From positions 1-64,000 of the forward strand of contig NZ_BMEC01000015.1 in NCBI RefSeq assembly GCF_014636295.1: DNA of 64,000 bases, in the 5' to 3' direction. This DNA comes from Marivirga lumbricoides (GTDB lineage: Bacteria > Bacteroidota > Bacteroidia > Cytophagales > Cyclobacteriaceae). The notes below the pieces were generated by a model. That model was not told where the DNA came from. It saw nothing but the letters and a program-made list of their open reading frames with translations, and did not search any database. Every line of letters starts with the position of its first letter. The stretch's first letter is position 1. Positions 31,878-41,255 of this stretch are shown here, piece after piece. Both the position numbers and the translations under genes were made by a program.

Positions 31878-33029
31878 ATGAAAATAGCTATTACATTAAA
31901 TACATCATGGAATATCTATAACTTTAGATTTTCCCTCATACAAGAGCTACTTAGAAGTGGACACTCAGTGGTAGCTATCGCTCCTCATGATGATTACACT
32001 GAAAAACTGATCCAGATGGGATGCTCTTTCGAAGATGTAACTATGGACAGCAGAGGAGCCAACCCCTTTAAGGATTTAGGGCTCACTTATGAACTTTACA
32101 ACATATATAAGAGGACAAAGCCAGATGTTATATTACACTATACTATCAAACCAAATATTTACGGAACATTAGCAGCTACTGCTTTAAGCATTCCTGTTAT
32201 AAATAATATTAGCGGACTTGGCACCATATTTTTAAATGATACATGGATTTCTAAAATAGCACTGACACTTTATCGTTTCTCATTTAAATTTCCCAAACAG
32301 GTTTTCTTTCAAAATCAGGAGGATCTGCAGCTATTCCTTGATAAAGAATTAATCCAAAGAAATATATGCGAAGTAATTCCGGGCTCGGGTATAGATTTAA
32401 GTCATTTTTATCCGAAAGAGAAAACCGAAATTAAACCTGAAAAACCTTTTGAATTTTTGATGATATCTCGTTTAATCATTGACAAAGGTATACGAGAATA
32501 TGTTGCTGCCTGTGCAATTCTACAGGAGAGAGGAATAAATGCAACATTCAGTTTATTAGGCACCTTAGATGAAGAGCACTCACGAGGAATTGCCTCAGAG
32601 GAACTTGAAGAATGGATTCAGGAAGGCTATATTAACTATTTAGGAAGTACAGATGATGTACGGCCTTACATTCACAATGCCGACTGTATAGTTTTGCCTA
32701 GCTACAGAGAAGGTACACCAAGAACGCTATTAGAAGCTGCCGCTTGTGCCAAACCAATTGTAGCTACTAATGTGCCCGGCTGCAACAATATTGTAGATGA
32801 TAAGCGCAATGGCTTGCTTTGTAAAGTTAAAGATGAAAATGACCTTGCCCTTAAAATGAAAAACATGTTTTATCTTGGGGAAGAGGAACAAAGGAAAATG
32901 GGCCTGGAAGGTCGGGACATTGTGGAACGCAGGTTTGACCATCATATAATTATTGACAGATATATGAAAGCTATTGAAAGCAATGGGCAAATTAAGCCTC
33001 AGCTGGAATTGGCATACGTAAATAAATAA
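31878..33029 (+). CDS. Family-4 glycosyltransferase
   Basis: This 383-residue GT-B enzyme has an N-terminal acceptor domain (SGHSVVAIAPHDDYTEKL) and a C-terminal GT1/GT4 domain with SRLIIDKGIREYV and the nucleotide-sugar motif LPSYREGTPRTLLEAAACAKPIV. The order and spacing match enzymes that add the first sugars in capsule or exopolysaccharide units (PglA/TuaC-like). It leads a set of four genes for polysaccharide assembly, and it probably acts at the cytosolic face of the inner membrane. The sugar cannot be told from sequence. Confidence 0.9.
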   Translation: MKIAITLNTSWNIYNFRFSLIQELLRSGHSVVAIAPHDDYTEKLIQMGCSFEDVTMDSRGANPFKDLGLTYELYNIYKRTKPDVILHYTIKPNIYGTLAATALSIPVINNISGLGTIFLNDTWISKIALTLYRFSFKFPKQVFFQNQEDLQLFLDKELIQRNICEVIPGSGIDLSHFYPKEKTEIKPEKPFEFLMISRLIIDKGIREYVAACAILQERGINATFSLLGTLDEEHSRGIASEELEEWIQEGYINYLGSTDDVRPYIHNADCIVLPSYREGTPRTLLEAAACAKPIVATNVPGCNNIVDDKRNGLLCKVKDENDLALKMKNMFYLGEEEQRKMGLEGRDIVERRFDHHIIIDRYMKAIESNGQIKPQLELAYVNK

Positions 33030-33086
33030 TTAAGCATTCTTAATTAACCATTGTCTTTTGCGGAATTGGTTATATTTTTACATTTA

Positions 33087-33908
33087 GTGAGAAAAAACAA
33101 CAGCACACCCTTTTATACTTATCCATTTTATATACTAATAGCTGCATTTTTTTTAAGTGGCTGTAAAGTATATAAACAAAATATTATTCTCCAGGCTGAA
33201 GAAGATTTGAATGTAGAGCAATTTCAAAATGAGATAGCGAAAGTTGAGGAAGCTTACGAGATAAAAGCAGGAGATAAGCTCATGATAGAGGTATACACCA
33301 ATAAAGGAGAAAGGGTTTTAGACCCTAATCTGGAAATTGGTTCTACTACCGGAGCAGGGGCACAAATGCAATCTAAGCCAAGTAAGGAGTTCGATGTATT
33401 GCCTACAGGGGAAATCAATTTACCTTTATTAGGCAAAGTAAAGGTAACAGGGTATTCAATTAATTTATTGCAGCAAACTTTACAGGAGCAATATAGCGAA
33501 ATTTATATAGAGCCATATGTTCGGGTTTCACCTCTAAACAGAAGAGTAATAGTACTAGGTGCTATGGGCGGCCATGTGATTCCTCTTGCTAACGAGAAAA
33601 TGAATCTTTTAGAGGTTTTAGCACTTTCAGGAGGCCTTACTAAAGATTCAAAAGGGGGTAACATTCGTTTAATTAGAGGACCATTGGACAATCCGGCCGT
33701 TCAAATAATTGATTTAAGCACCATAGAAGGCATGCAAAAAGCAAACCTTGATATAATACCCGGTGATATTGTTTACGTGGAACCGCAGAGAAGAATCTTT
33801 AACGAGTCTGTGCGGGATTTCGCACCAATTCTGGGGATAATAGCTAATATAGCTACTCTAGTGCTTGTTATTCAAAACATCCAATCCAGTAATGACGATC
33901 CTCAATAG
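33087..33908 (+). CDS. Polysaccharide export lipoprotein, Wza-like
   Basis: This outer-membrane export protein has a lipoprotein signal (FYILIAAFFLSGCK), a Poly_export domain (AGDKLMIEVYTNKG, FDVLPTGEINLPLLGKVKV) and an SLBB-type domain (RRVIVLGAMGGHV, LLEVLALSGG). A hydrophobic stretch near the C-terminus (APILGIIANIATLVLVI) is common in Bacteroidota members. I chose the GTG at 33087, which gives a compact signal peptide; a TTG at 33051 is also in frame. It forms the exit channel that pairs with the tyrosine kinase encoded next. Confidence 0.88.
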   Translation: MRKNNSTPFYTYPFYILIAAFFLSGCKVYKQNIILQAEEDLNVEQFQNEIAKVEEAYEIKAGDKLMIEVYTNKGERVLDPNLEIGSTTGAGAQMQSKPSKEFDVLPTGEINLPLLGKVKVTGYSINLLQQTLQEQYSEIYIEPYVRVSPLNRRVIVLGAMGGHVIPLANEKMNLLEVLALSGGLTKDSKGGNIRLIRGPLDNPAVQIIDLSTIEGMQKANLDIIPGDIVYVEPQRRIFNESVRDFAPILGIIANIATLVLVIQNIQSSNDDPQ

Positions 33909-33910
33909 CT

Positions 33911-36277
33911 TTGGATAATAAAACAATATATCAAAGAAACATTGCCAAGGGCGCACCTGCTACAGCTCAGTCCCGAAATGATATGTTCGATTTTAAGAAG
34001 TTTTTAATCTTACTTAAAAAGAATATAATATGGGTTTTTCTTTTCTTCACTTTAGCCCTTCTCTCGATATTTCTGTACATAAGATATACAAATGTTAAAT
34101 ACCAGTCTTATGCAGAGTTAAAACTTAATAAAAGAAATGAAGCCAGCGTTTTTGGCTTTAATCCTTTGTCAGAGGAAAGCTCTAATCTGAATACCCTTTC
34201 AGGAGAAGTAGAACTAATTCGCTCTAAGCTTTTCCTAAAGCAAGTGATCAAAAAGTTACCTTTGGATGTTACCTATGAAGTTATTGGCAGATTTAAAAAT
34301 GAAGAAAGATACGCCTATGTACCGTTTCGAGTAAAATACCAGGAGTCCTGCGCTCCAAAACATCTCAAGATGTTTGTAGATATCATTGATGAACAAAATT
34401 TTAGAATAAGCCTCAACCCAGAAGAAAACAAATGGAAGAAAGGGTTATTTAACCAGGATTTTGATTTTGGCGGATGTACCTATCAGCTTCAAAAAACAGA
34501 AAATTTCTTTGTTGGGGAAACTTTATTTTTTACAATCAACAGTGAAGAAAGCTCACTTGATTATATTGAATCTAACCTTTCAGTTGCTCCGGAAAACTTA
34601 AATGCCAACACCATAAAAATCACTTTTGAAGATTATAATTTGTATAAAGTTCAATCAATAGTTGAGACTATTAGTGAATTATATATTGAATATAGCAGAG
34701 AGCAGAAAAACAAAGCCAATCAGTTAAAAATCGAATTCTTAAATGAACAGCTCAATCAAACCGCAGCTGTTCTTTCCGGCTATGAAGCAGCCATAGAAGA
34801 ATTCACAGTCGAAAACAAAACGGTTAATCCTGCAAATGATTTAAACAAGCTGATTACTGAAATAGTAAAAGTAGATTCTATGCTTTTTAACTACCGCTTT
34901 CAGCTAAAAGAGCTTAATAAAACTCAGGAAATAATTAAGGAAGATTCCATCCAAATTTACCAGATAAACACTACTCTTTTACCTCAAAACATCTACCAAC
35001 ATTTTAATGAACTTATAGAGCTTAATAACTCTTTATTGTTGGCAAAGATGCGTTACAAAAGCGGAAGTCAAATTATAACTGAAACTGCTCAGAAAAAGGA
35101 AGTGCTGTTAGTACGTATTCAACAAATGATTGATTCCCGAATAACTTTTCTGGAACAGCAGCAAGCATCTTTACTTACCAGAAAAAAAGCTTTAGAAGAA
35201 TCATTTAATAAACTACCGGCTAAAAATAATGAACTAAACCAGAAAATGCGCTTTTATTCATTGTATGAAGAGCTATATCTCGCATTGATGCAAAAAAAGA
35301 CTGAGTTTCAGATTGCTCAGGCCGGAACTTTAGCGGAAGTAGTCATTTTAACACCTGCCAGCTTACCCAAATTACCTATTGGCCCCTCTTCTAAAATATT
35401 GTACATGGGGGCAGTGGTCTTCGGTTTAATACTAAGCTTCGTATTTGTAATGGTTAAATACCTCATTTATGATGAAATAAATAGCTTGAATGAATTGGAA
35501 CGCCTTACTCATTTACCCATCATTGCTTCCATCAGTCGCTTAAGAAAAAGTATCGCTAAAAAAGGTGGGGTAATTGTATTCGAAAAACCGAGGTCTCAAA
35601 TCAGTGAAGCTTTTCGTACCTTGAGAACAGGCTTAAGTTTTCTGGGAATTAATGAAGGAAAAACTGTCATCTCTATTACTTCTAGCACAAGTGGAGAAGG
35701 TAAAACCTTTATAGCTGTAAACCTTGCAGCTATCCTTTCTTTATCAAGTAAGAAAACAATTATCCTGGATTTGGACATGAGGAAGCCCAGAGCGCAACAT
35801 GCCTTTAATATTCAATCAAATGATGATGGAATAAGTTCTATCTTAAGCGGGGGAGTGCATTGGAAAAATTGTGTACACAAAACTAAAAATGAGAACCTGC
35901 ATTTTATCCCTTCCGGTGTAATACCTCCTAATCCTGCAGAATTACTGGAAAGTAACCTTTTCACTCAGCTGTTGAGTGAATTAAGAAAAGAGTATGACAT
36001 TATTTTGTTGGATACACCTCCAATAGGTTTAGTATCAGATGGTATCATAGCGCTCAAAAAATCGAATTACTCTCTTTTTGTGGTGAGATCTGATTATTCT
36101 AAAAGAAGTTTCATTAAAGATTTACACAGAAGTATAGACCTCAATGGCATTGAGAATGTTTCGCTCATATTTAACGCTGCCAAAAAAGACAATAAAAGCT
36201 ATGGATATTATCAGGACTACTACAATGATAATGGCAGCAAATCACTTTCCACACTAAAGAAAATTTTTAATTTTTAA
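33911..36277 (+). CDS. Exopolysaccharide co-polymerase with BY-kinase domain, Wzc-like
   Basis: This 788-residue inner-membrane protein has a Wzz domain with a first membrane helix (about 37-57), a periplasmic coiled-coil region (about 270-480), a second helix (about 500-520) and a cytosolic tyrosine kinase. The kinase has Walker A (SGEGKT), Walker A' (ILDLDMRKP), Walker B (ILLDTPP) and a tyrosine-rich tail (YGYYQDYYND). It controls chain length through autophosphorylation. The start TTG lies 2 bases after the previous stop; an ATG at 33983 is the alternative. No separate tyrosine phosphatase gene is seen here. Confidence 0.92.
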   Translation: MDNKTIYQRNIAKGAPATAQSRNDMFDFKKFLILLKKNIIWVFLFFTLALLSIFLYIRYTNVKYQSYAELKLNKRNEASVFGFNPLSEESSNLNTLSGEVELIRSKLFLKQVIKKLPLDVTYEVIGRFKNEERYAYVPFRVKYQESCAPKHLKMFVDIIDEQNFRISLNPEENKWKKGLFNQDFDFGGCTYQLQKTENFFVGETLFFTINSEESSLDYIESNLSVAPENLNANTIKITFEDYNLYKVQSIVETISELYIEYSREQKNKANQLKIEFLNEQLNQTAAVLSGYEAAIEEFTVENKTVNPANDLNKLITEIVKVDSMLFNYRFQLKELNKTQEIIKEDSIQIYQINTTLLPQNIYQHFNELIELNNSLLLAKMRYKSGSQIITETAQKKEVLLVRIQQMIDSRITFLEQQQASLLTRKKALEESFNKLPAKNNELNQKMRFYSLYEELYLALMQKKTEFQIAQAGTLAEVVILTPASLPKLPIGPSSKILYMGAVVFGLILSFVFVMVKYLIYDEINSLNELERLTHLPIIASISRLRKSIAKKGGVIVFEKPRSQISEAFRTLRTGLSFLGINEGKTVISITSSTSGEGKTFIAVNLAAILSLSSKKTIILDLDMRKPRAQHAFNIQSNDDGISSILSGGVHWKNCVHKTKNENLHFIPSGVIPPNPAELLESNLFTQLLSELRKEYDIILLDTPPIGLVSDGIIALKKSNYSLFVVRSDYSKRSFIKDLHRSIDLNGIENVSLIFNAAKKDNKSYGYYQDYYNDNGSKSLSTLKKIFNF

Positions 36278-37311
36278 TGCCCTCTAAAAAGGTATTGTTA
36301 ACTGGTGCAACCGGACTGTTGGGCAGTAATTTGCTTCACCATCTAATTCGGGAAGGTTATCACGTTTTTGCTATAAAAAGAAATAAATCTGATCTAAGCC
36401 TTTGCCCTGAAAGCAGCAAAATCACATGGATAAATATAGATTCTATAGACGTGGAATCTGTAATTGGTTTAAATATTCCATTTAATTATATTATACATGC
36501 TGCAGGATTTATTTCTTATCAAAAAAAGGATAAAGCAAAGCTTTTCGAAGTTAATACTAAGCTGACAACTAAAATGGGCATTGCAGCATTAAAACTTAAT
36601 GTGGAAAAATTTATATTGGTCAGTAGCATCTCTGCAATAGGGAAGCAAGACCCTTCAAAGATTTTAGACGAAACCACTCCCTGGGATAAAAATCAATTTT
36701 CCAGTAATTATGGAAGAAGCAAAAAAGCTGCTGAGGAGAGTATAAAAACATTAAGTAAAGAAAAAGGTCTGCCTTATTTAATTTTTAACCCTTCAATTAT
36801 TGTTGGCCCTGCTAAACCGGACCAAAGTAGTGCTCGTCTAATCGGTTATGTGGCTGATGGCAAACCCTTTTACACATCAGGTATGCTCAACTATATTTTC
36901 GTTGATGATGTTTCTTCTGCAATCATAAAAGGAATTAAGAGTAGTTACATCAATCAACAGTGGATTTTGAATGGAGGATGGATTAGCTATAAAGGTTTTT
37001 TCTCAATAGTAGCAAACTATATGAATGTAAAACCTCCACAATACAATGTGCCTAAATTTGCTGTATTAGCAGGAGCTCTTCTGGAAAATATTTATAGTAG
37101 AATAAAAGGAAAAACACCTACGCTCTCTATGGAAACAGCAAGAATGGCAGGCAGTAAAAATATTTATAGCGCAGCTAAAGTAAAGAGAGACATCAAAATA
37201 GATTTTTCCCCGTTAGCTGATGCAGTTAAAAACACCATTGACACAATGAAAATAAATGATTGGTTAAAAACTATAATTTTTATACCAGCGTTGTTGATTT
37301 TAACCCTGTAA
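36277..37311 (+). CDS. NAD-dependent epimerase/reductase (extended SDR)
   Basis: This 344-residue protein has the Rossmann motif GATGLLG near the N-terminus (residues 9-15), catalytic SSIS and YGRSK (Y-x-x-x-K), and a substrate-binding C-terminal domain. It resembles dihydroflavonol-4-reductase-like and sugar-epimerase members. Its start overlaps the kinase stop (TAATG), so it is part of the exopolysaccharide transcript. It may make or modify a nucleotide sugar; the substrate is unknown. Confidence 0.85.
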   Translation: MPSKKVLLTGATGLLGSNLLHHLIREGYHVFAIKRNKSDLSLCPESSKITWINIDSIDVESVIGLNIPFNYIIHAAGFISYQKKDKAKLFEVNTKLTTKMGIAALKLNVEKFILVSSISAIGKQDPSKILDETTPWDKNQFSSNYGRSKKAAEESIKTLSKEKGLPYLIFNPSIIVGPAKPDQSSARLIGYVADGKPFYTSGMLNYIFVDDVSSAIIKGIKSSYINQQWILNGGWISYKGFFSIVANYMNVKPPQYNVPKFAVLAGALLENIYSRIKGKTPTLSMETARMAGSKNIYSAAKVKRDIKIDFSPLADAVKNTIDTMKINDWLKTIIFIPALLILTL

Positions 37312-37342
37312 TTACTAAATTGTATTGGATAGTAAATAACCT

Positions 37343-38752
37343 ATGAGCGAATTTTATAGAAGCCGAAAAGACGGAGAAAAAGAGTTAGTGAAGAAATTCG
37401 AAAACCACGTTCAGGGTAAAGCCTTTCACTTCTTTGATGTTGAAGAACTGGAACAGGTTGTAGAATTTTATCTGGACGAGAACAACAACAAGAAAGCACT
37501 AAAGGCCTGTGAATTTGCTGTTGAACAATATCCGTTTTCAATAGAACTGATTGTATTAAATGCCCATGTACTGGCAACCAATCAGAAATATGATGAAGCA
37601 CTTTCTGTACTGGAAAAAGCTGAAAACTTTCAGCCTAATGATGTTGACTTACTTATGACTAAAGCCAACATACTCACTATTTGCGAAAGAAATAATGAAG
37701 CAATAGAGAGTTTGTTGCATGCACTTACTTTTGCCGAAGAAAAAGACGAGATTCTTTTCCAGATAGGGATGTGCTACCAACAGATGGCTAAGTTTGAGCA
37801 AGCTATAGAATATTATAAAAAGGTACTGGAAGAAAATGTGGATTTTGAAAATGCCATTTATGAACTTGCCTATTGCCTTGATGTTACAGATCAGCTGGAG
37901 GGAAGTATCTCCTACTATGAAAAGTTTATAGATGCTGACCCCTACTCATACCACGCATGGTATAATTTGGGAGTAGTATATCATAAGCTCAAAAAGTACC
38001 AAAAAGCCATTGAAGCTTACGAATATGCTATAGCTATTGATGATCAATTTGCATCTGCCTATTTTAATATGGGCAATAGCTATGCTGAAATGGAAGAGTA
38101 TACCAAAGCACTGGATGCTTTCTCTCAAACTTTAAGAATTGAAGGCGCCAGCGCTGAAGTATATTGCAGAATGGCTGAAACTTATGATCAGTTAGATCAA
38201 ATTGATTTGGCTGTAAAATATTTTCAGAAGGCCATTAAGTACGATCCTCTGTATGATGAAGCTTTCTACGGATTGGCTAAAACACTTACTGCACAGGAAA
38301 AATGGATTGAAGCAGTGCATTATGCAAGAAAAGCATTAAAAATAAATATGCACGAAGCTAAATACTGGCAGGCAGCTGGTTTTGCAGAGTATCAACTAGG
38401 CAACCAAAATGCCGCCATTGACGCATATGAGGAAGCCGTTTCACTTGATCCTGAAGAAGTTAGCATTTATTTAGACTGGTCATACATCTACTTTGATTCA
38501 GGTGAAATAGATGTTGCAATGAATATTATTAAAGAAGGATTAGATGAAAATCCTGAGGCTGCTGAACTCTATTATAGAATGACTGCCTATTTAATTGAAT
38601 CAGGTAAATACAAAGAAGCCTTTATCTTTCTGGAAAATGCATTAGTTTTGGACTTTGAAATGCACACAGTGCTTTATGACTTTTTTCCGCAAGTGAAAAC
38701 GCAGAAAGCATTGTATAAAATTATTGATCAATTCAGAAAAGATAATCACTAA
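37343..38752 (+). CDS. TPR-repeat protein
   Basis: This 469-residue protein is made of about ten TPR units (for example AWYNLGVVYHKLKKYQKAIE, AYFNMGNSYAEMEEYTKALD). It has no signal peptide, so it acts in the cytosol as a scaffold. The next gene's ATG overlaps its stop (TAATG). The partner is not known; the neighbours deal with envelope polysaccharide and lipid carriers. Confidence 0.88.
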   Translation: MSEFYRSRKDGEKELVKKFENHVQGKAFHFFDVEELEQVVEFYLDENNNKKALKACEFAVEQYPFSIELIVLNAHVLATNQKYDEALSVLEKAENFQPNDVDLLMTKANILTICERNNEAIESLLHALTFAEEKDEILFQIGMCYQQMAKFEQAIEYYKKVLEENVDFENAIYELAYCLDVTDQLEGSISYYEKFIDADPYSYHAWYNLGVVYHKLKKYQKAIEAYEYAIAIDDQFASAYFNMGNSYAEMEEYTKALDAFSQTLRIEGASAEVYCRMAETYDQLDQIDLAVKYFQKAIKYDPLYDEAFYGLAKTLTAQEKWIEAVHYARKALKINMHEAKYWQAAGFAEYQLGNQNAAIDAYEEAVSLDPEEVSIYLDWSYIYFDSGEIDVAMNIIKEGLDENPEAAELYYRMTAYLIESGKYKEAFIFLENALVLDFEMHTVLYDFFPQVKTQKALYKIIDQFRKDNH

Positions 38753-39516
38753 TGAATTACAGTTTAAAGCAAATACCCGAGCGTCCTTCAAAGCCAAGAG
38801 ATGTAGGGTTCACTATGGCTATGGACAAAGGTCTTAGCAACAGAGAAGTAGAAGATTTTATCGATGGTAGTGGAGAGTACGTAGATATTGTGAAGCTGGG
38901 TTGGGCTACGTCATATGTTACCAATAACCTGAAGGACAAATTAGCTATTTATAAGGATGCAGGCATTCCTGTCTATTTTGGAGGCACTTTATTTGAAGCT
39001 TTTGTCATTAGAGACCAATTTGACGATTATAGAAAACTTCTGGACAAATATGACTTACCATTTGCAGAAGTTTCTGATGGTTCTATTGAGCTTCCGCATG
39101 ATATTAAGTGTGAATACATCAGAAAGTTGTCAGAACAGGTTACAGTACTTTCAGAGGTAGGATCTAAGGATGAAGATAAAATTATACCTCCTTACCAATG
39201 GATATCTTTAATGCAGGCTGAACTAGATGCAGGAGCATGGAAAGTAATTGGGGAATCAAGAGAAGCCGGTAACGTAGGGCTTTTCAGGTCTTCAGGTGAA
39301 GTAAGATCAGGGTTGGTTCAGGAAATACTTACCAAGATTCCATTTGAAAAAATTATTTGGGAAGCTCCACAGAAATCTCAGCAAGTATATTTTATTAAGC
39401 TAATAGGGGCAAATGTTAACCTGGGGAATATCGCACCTAATGAAGTAATTCCTTTGGAAACAATACGATTGGGCTTAAGAGGAGACACTTTCCATCATTT
39501 CCTTAATAAACTTTAA
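38752..39516 (+). CDS. comA: Phosphosulfolactate synthase, ComA-like
   Basis: This 254-residue TIM-barrel protein matches ComA in layout: RDVGFTMAMDKGLS near the N-terminus, KLGWATSY, PVYFGGTLFEAF, FAEVSDGSIELP and VIGESREAGNVGL. ComA joins sulfite and phosphoenolpyruvate into phosphosulfolactate, a step best known from coenzyme M synthesis. In this phylum it more likely feeds a sulfolactate or sulfonate product. The genes for later coenzyme M steps are not nearby. Confidence 0.85.
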   Translation: MNYSLKQIPERPSKPRDVGFTMAMDKGLSNREVEDFIDGSGEYVDIVKLGWATSYVTNNLKDKLAIYKDAGIPVYFGGTLFEAFVIRDQFDDYRKLLDKYDLPFAEVSDGSIELPHDIKCEYIRKLSEQVTVLSEVGSKDEDKIIPPYQWISLMQAELDAGAWKVIGESREAGNVGLFRSSGEVRSGLVQEILTKIPFEKIIWEAPQKSQQVYFIKLIGANVNLGNIAPNEVIPLETIRLGLRGDTFHHFLNKL

Positions 39517-39534
39517 CAAAATTTTAGAAACGTA

Positions 39535-40473
39535 ATGCGCTCAATAAAAGATTATTTGACACTACTCTTGAAAGGTGTGGCAATGGGTAGTGCAGATGTT
39601 GTACCGGGCGTATCCGGAGGTACAATAGCATTTATCACAGGAATTTACGAGGAATTACTTCGCAGTATTAAATCTATTGATGCGGAAGCTTTCAGACTTT
39701 TGTTTAAGTTAAAACTAAAGGATTTCTGGGAACATGTTAATGGCAATTTTCTCCTTACTTTGGTAGGAGGAATTGCCATTAGCGTATTCAGCTTTGCAAA
39801 GCTGATTACCTACCTTTTAGCAACCTATCCCATTATGGTATGGTCTTTCTTTTTCGGACTCATCGTCATTGCCGCTATCATTGTGGCAAGGGATATTGAT
39901 AAAAAAGATTGGAAGGCTCTTCTTGCCGGAATTATAGGAATAGCTATAGCTTACTTTATTTCGGAAGCAGCACCCGCAGAAACTACTGAGGCAGGATGGT
40001 TTGTATTTCTTTCAGGAGCTATAGCCATTTGCGCTATGATACTTCCTGGAATCTCCGGTGCTTTTATTTTACTAATTCTGGGAAAATATCAGTACGTAAT
40101 GGAGGCTGTTCACACTTTAAATTTCTCAGTAATTCTAATATTTATCTTTGGTTGTATATTTGGCATATTAAGTTTCTCCAGAGTTATTTCATGGTTTCTT
40201 ACTAACTATCAGTCAATTACTGTTGCAATGCTGGCCGGTTTTATGATTGGTTCGCTTAATAAAGTATGGCCCTGGAAGGTAGTAGATACATTCAGATTAA
40301 ACAGCAAAGGAGAACAGGTTCCTTTCCTGGACCATAATGTTTTACCGCACCAGTATTTACAACAAGTTGGTGAACCGCAATTAATGGAGGCCATTATGAT
40401 GGCCTGTTTTGGTATTCTTGTGGTGGTGATAATAGAAAAAGTAGCAAATGTCTTCAAAGCAAAAGCAGAATGA
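39535..40473 (+). CDS. DUF368 membrane protein, polyprenyl-phosphate transporter-like
   Basis: This 312-residue protein has about eight hydrophobic segments. It carries two copies of the family motif, SADVVPGVSGGTIAFITGIYE near the start and LPGISGAFILLILGKY in the middle, an inverted-repeat layout. DUF368 members (PopT) recycle undecaprenyl phosphate across the inner membrane. That suits its position behind polysaccharide genes. It overlaps aroE by 4 bases. Confidence 0.88.
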   Translation: MRSIKDYLTLLLKGVAMGSADVVPGVSGGTIAFITGIYEELLRSIKSIDAEAFRLLFKLKLKDFWEHVNGNFLLTLVGGIAISVFSFAKLITYLLATYPIMVWSFFFGLIVIAAIIVARDIDKKDWKALLAGIIGIAIAYFISEAAPAETTEAGWFVFLSGAIAICAMILPGISGAFILLILGKYQYVMEAVHTLNFSVILIFIFGCIFGILSFSRVISWFLTNYQSITVAMLAGFMIGSLNKVWPWKVVDTFRLNSKGEQVPFLDHNVLPHQYLQQVGEPQLMEAIMMACFGILVVVIIEKVANVFKAKAE

Positions 40474-41207
40474 AACTACTGGGTTTAATTGGTTATCCTC
40501 TGGGGCACTCTTTTTCTAAAGCTTATTTCAGCAATAAGTTTCTTAAGGAAGGTCTCTCAGATTACGATTACCAATTATTCCCTCTAAAAGATATTTCAGA
40601 ATTTCCAGCTTTACTCAACGCATTTCCTAACCTGAAAGGACTGAACGTCACTATTCCTTATAAAGAAAAAGTCATCCCTTATCTTGACGAGCTAGATGAA
40701 AGTGCAGAAAAAATTGGTGCTGTTAATGTTATCAAGTTAGATAATGGAAAAAAAACAGGCTATAATTCTGACTACTATGGCTTTAGAAAATCACTACAAG
40801 ATTTTTTACCTCAAAACTTTGAAGGGAAAGCCTTAGTTCTGGGAACAGGAGGTGCGTCAAAAGCAATAAATTTTGCATTAGGCACCATGGAGCTTCCATT
40901 TCAAGTAGTCTCAAGAGATAGTACAAGAGGTTTGAGCTATCAATCTCTTTTAAATAACCCGGAATTACTCCGCCATTTTCACTTAATTGTAAATACAACA
41001 CCGTTGGGTACCTACCCTTCCGTTGAAGAAAAACCTGACCTTCCATATGATAGGATAGGAGAGAATCATTTTCTCTATGATTTGGTTTATAATCCTGAAC
41101 AAACTGCTTTCATGAAAGAAGGAATAGCCAGAAATGCTAGTGTTAAAAATGGCTATGAAATGCTAGTGGAACAAGCAGAAAAAGCCTGGGAGATATGGAA
41201 TGAGTGA
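40470..41207 (+). CDS. aroE: Shikimate dehydrogenase
   Basis: This 245-residue enzyme reduces 3-dehydroshikimate with NADPH in aromatic amino-acid synthesis. It has GYPLGHSFSKAYFS (substrate site), GLNVTIPYKE with the catalytic lysine, GAVNVI, the nucleotide loop GTGGASKA and NGYEMLVEQA near the end. It is slightly shorter than Escherichia coli AroE. The start overlaps the DUF368 stop by 4 bases. Confidence 0.95.
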   Translation: MKLLGLIGYPLGHSFSKAYFSNKFLKEGLSDYDYQLFPLKDISEFPALLNAFPNLKGLNVTIPYKEKVIPYLDELDESAEKIGAVNVIKLDNGKKTGYNSDYYGFRKSLQDFLPQNFEGKALVLGTGGASKAINFALGTMELPFQVVSRDSTRGLSYQSLLNNPELLRHFHLIVNTTPLGTYPSVEEKPDLPYDRIGENHFLYDLVYNPEQTAFMKEGIARNASVKNGYEMLVEQAEKAWEIWNE

Positions 41208-41255
41208 AAATAAAATTTTTGCAAACATTTTATCAAATCCCCGTTTGTAGTACTT

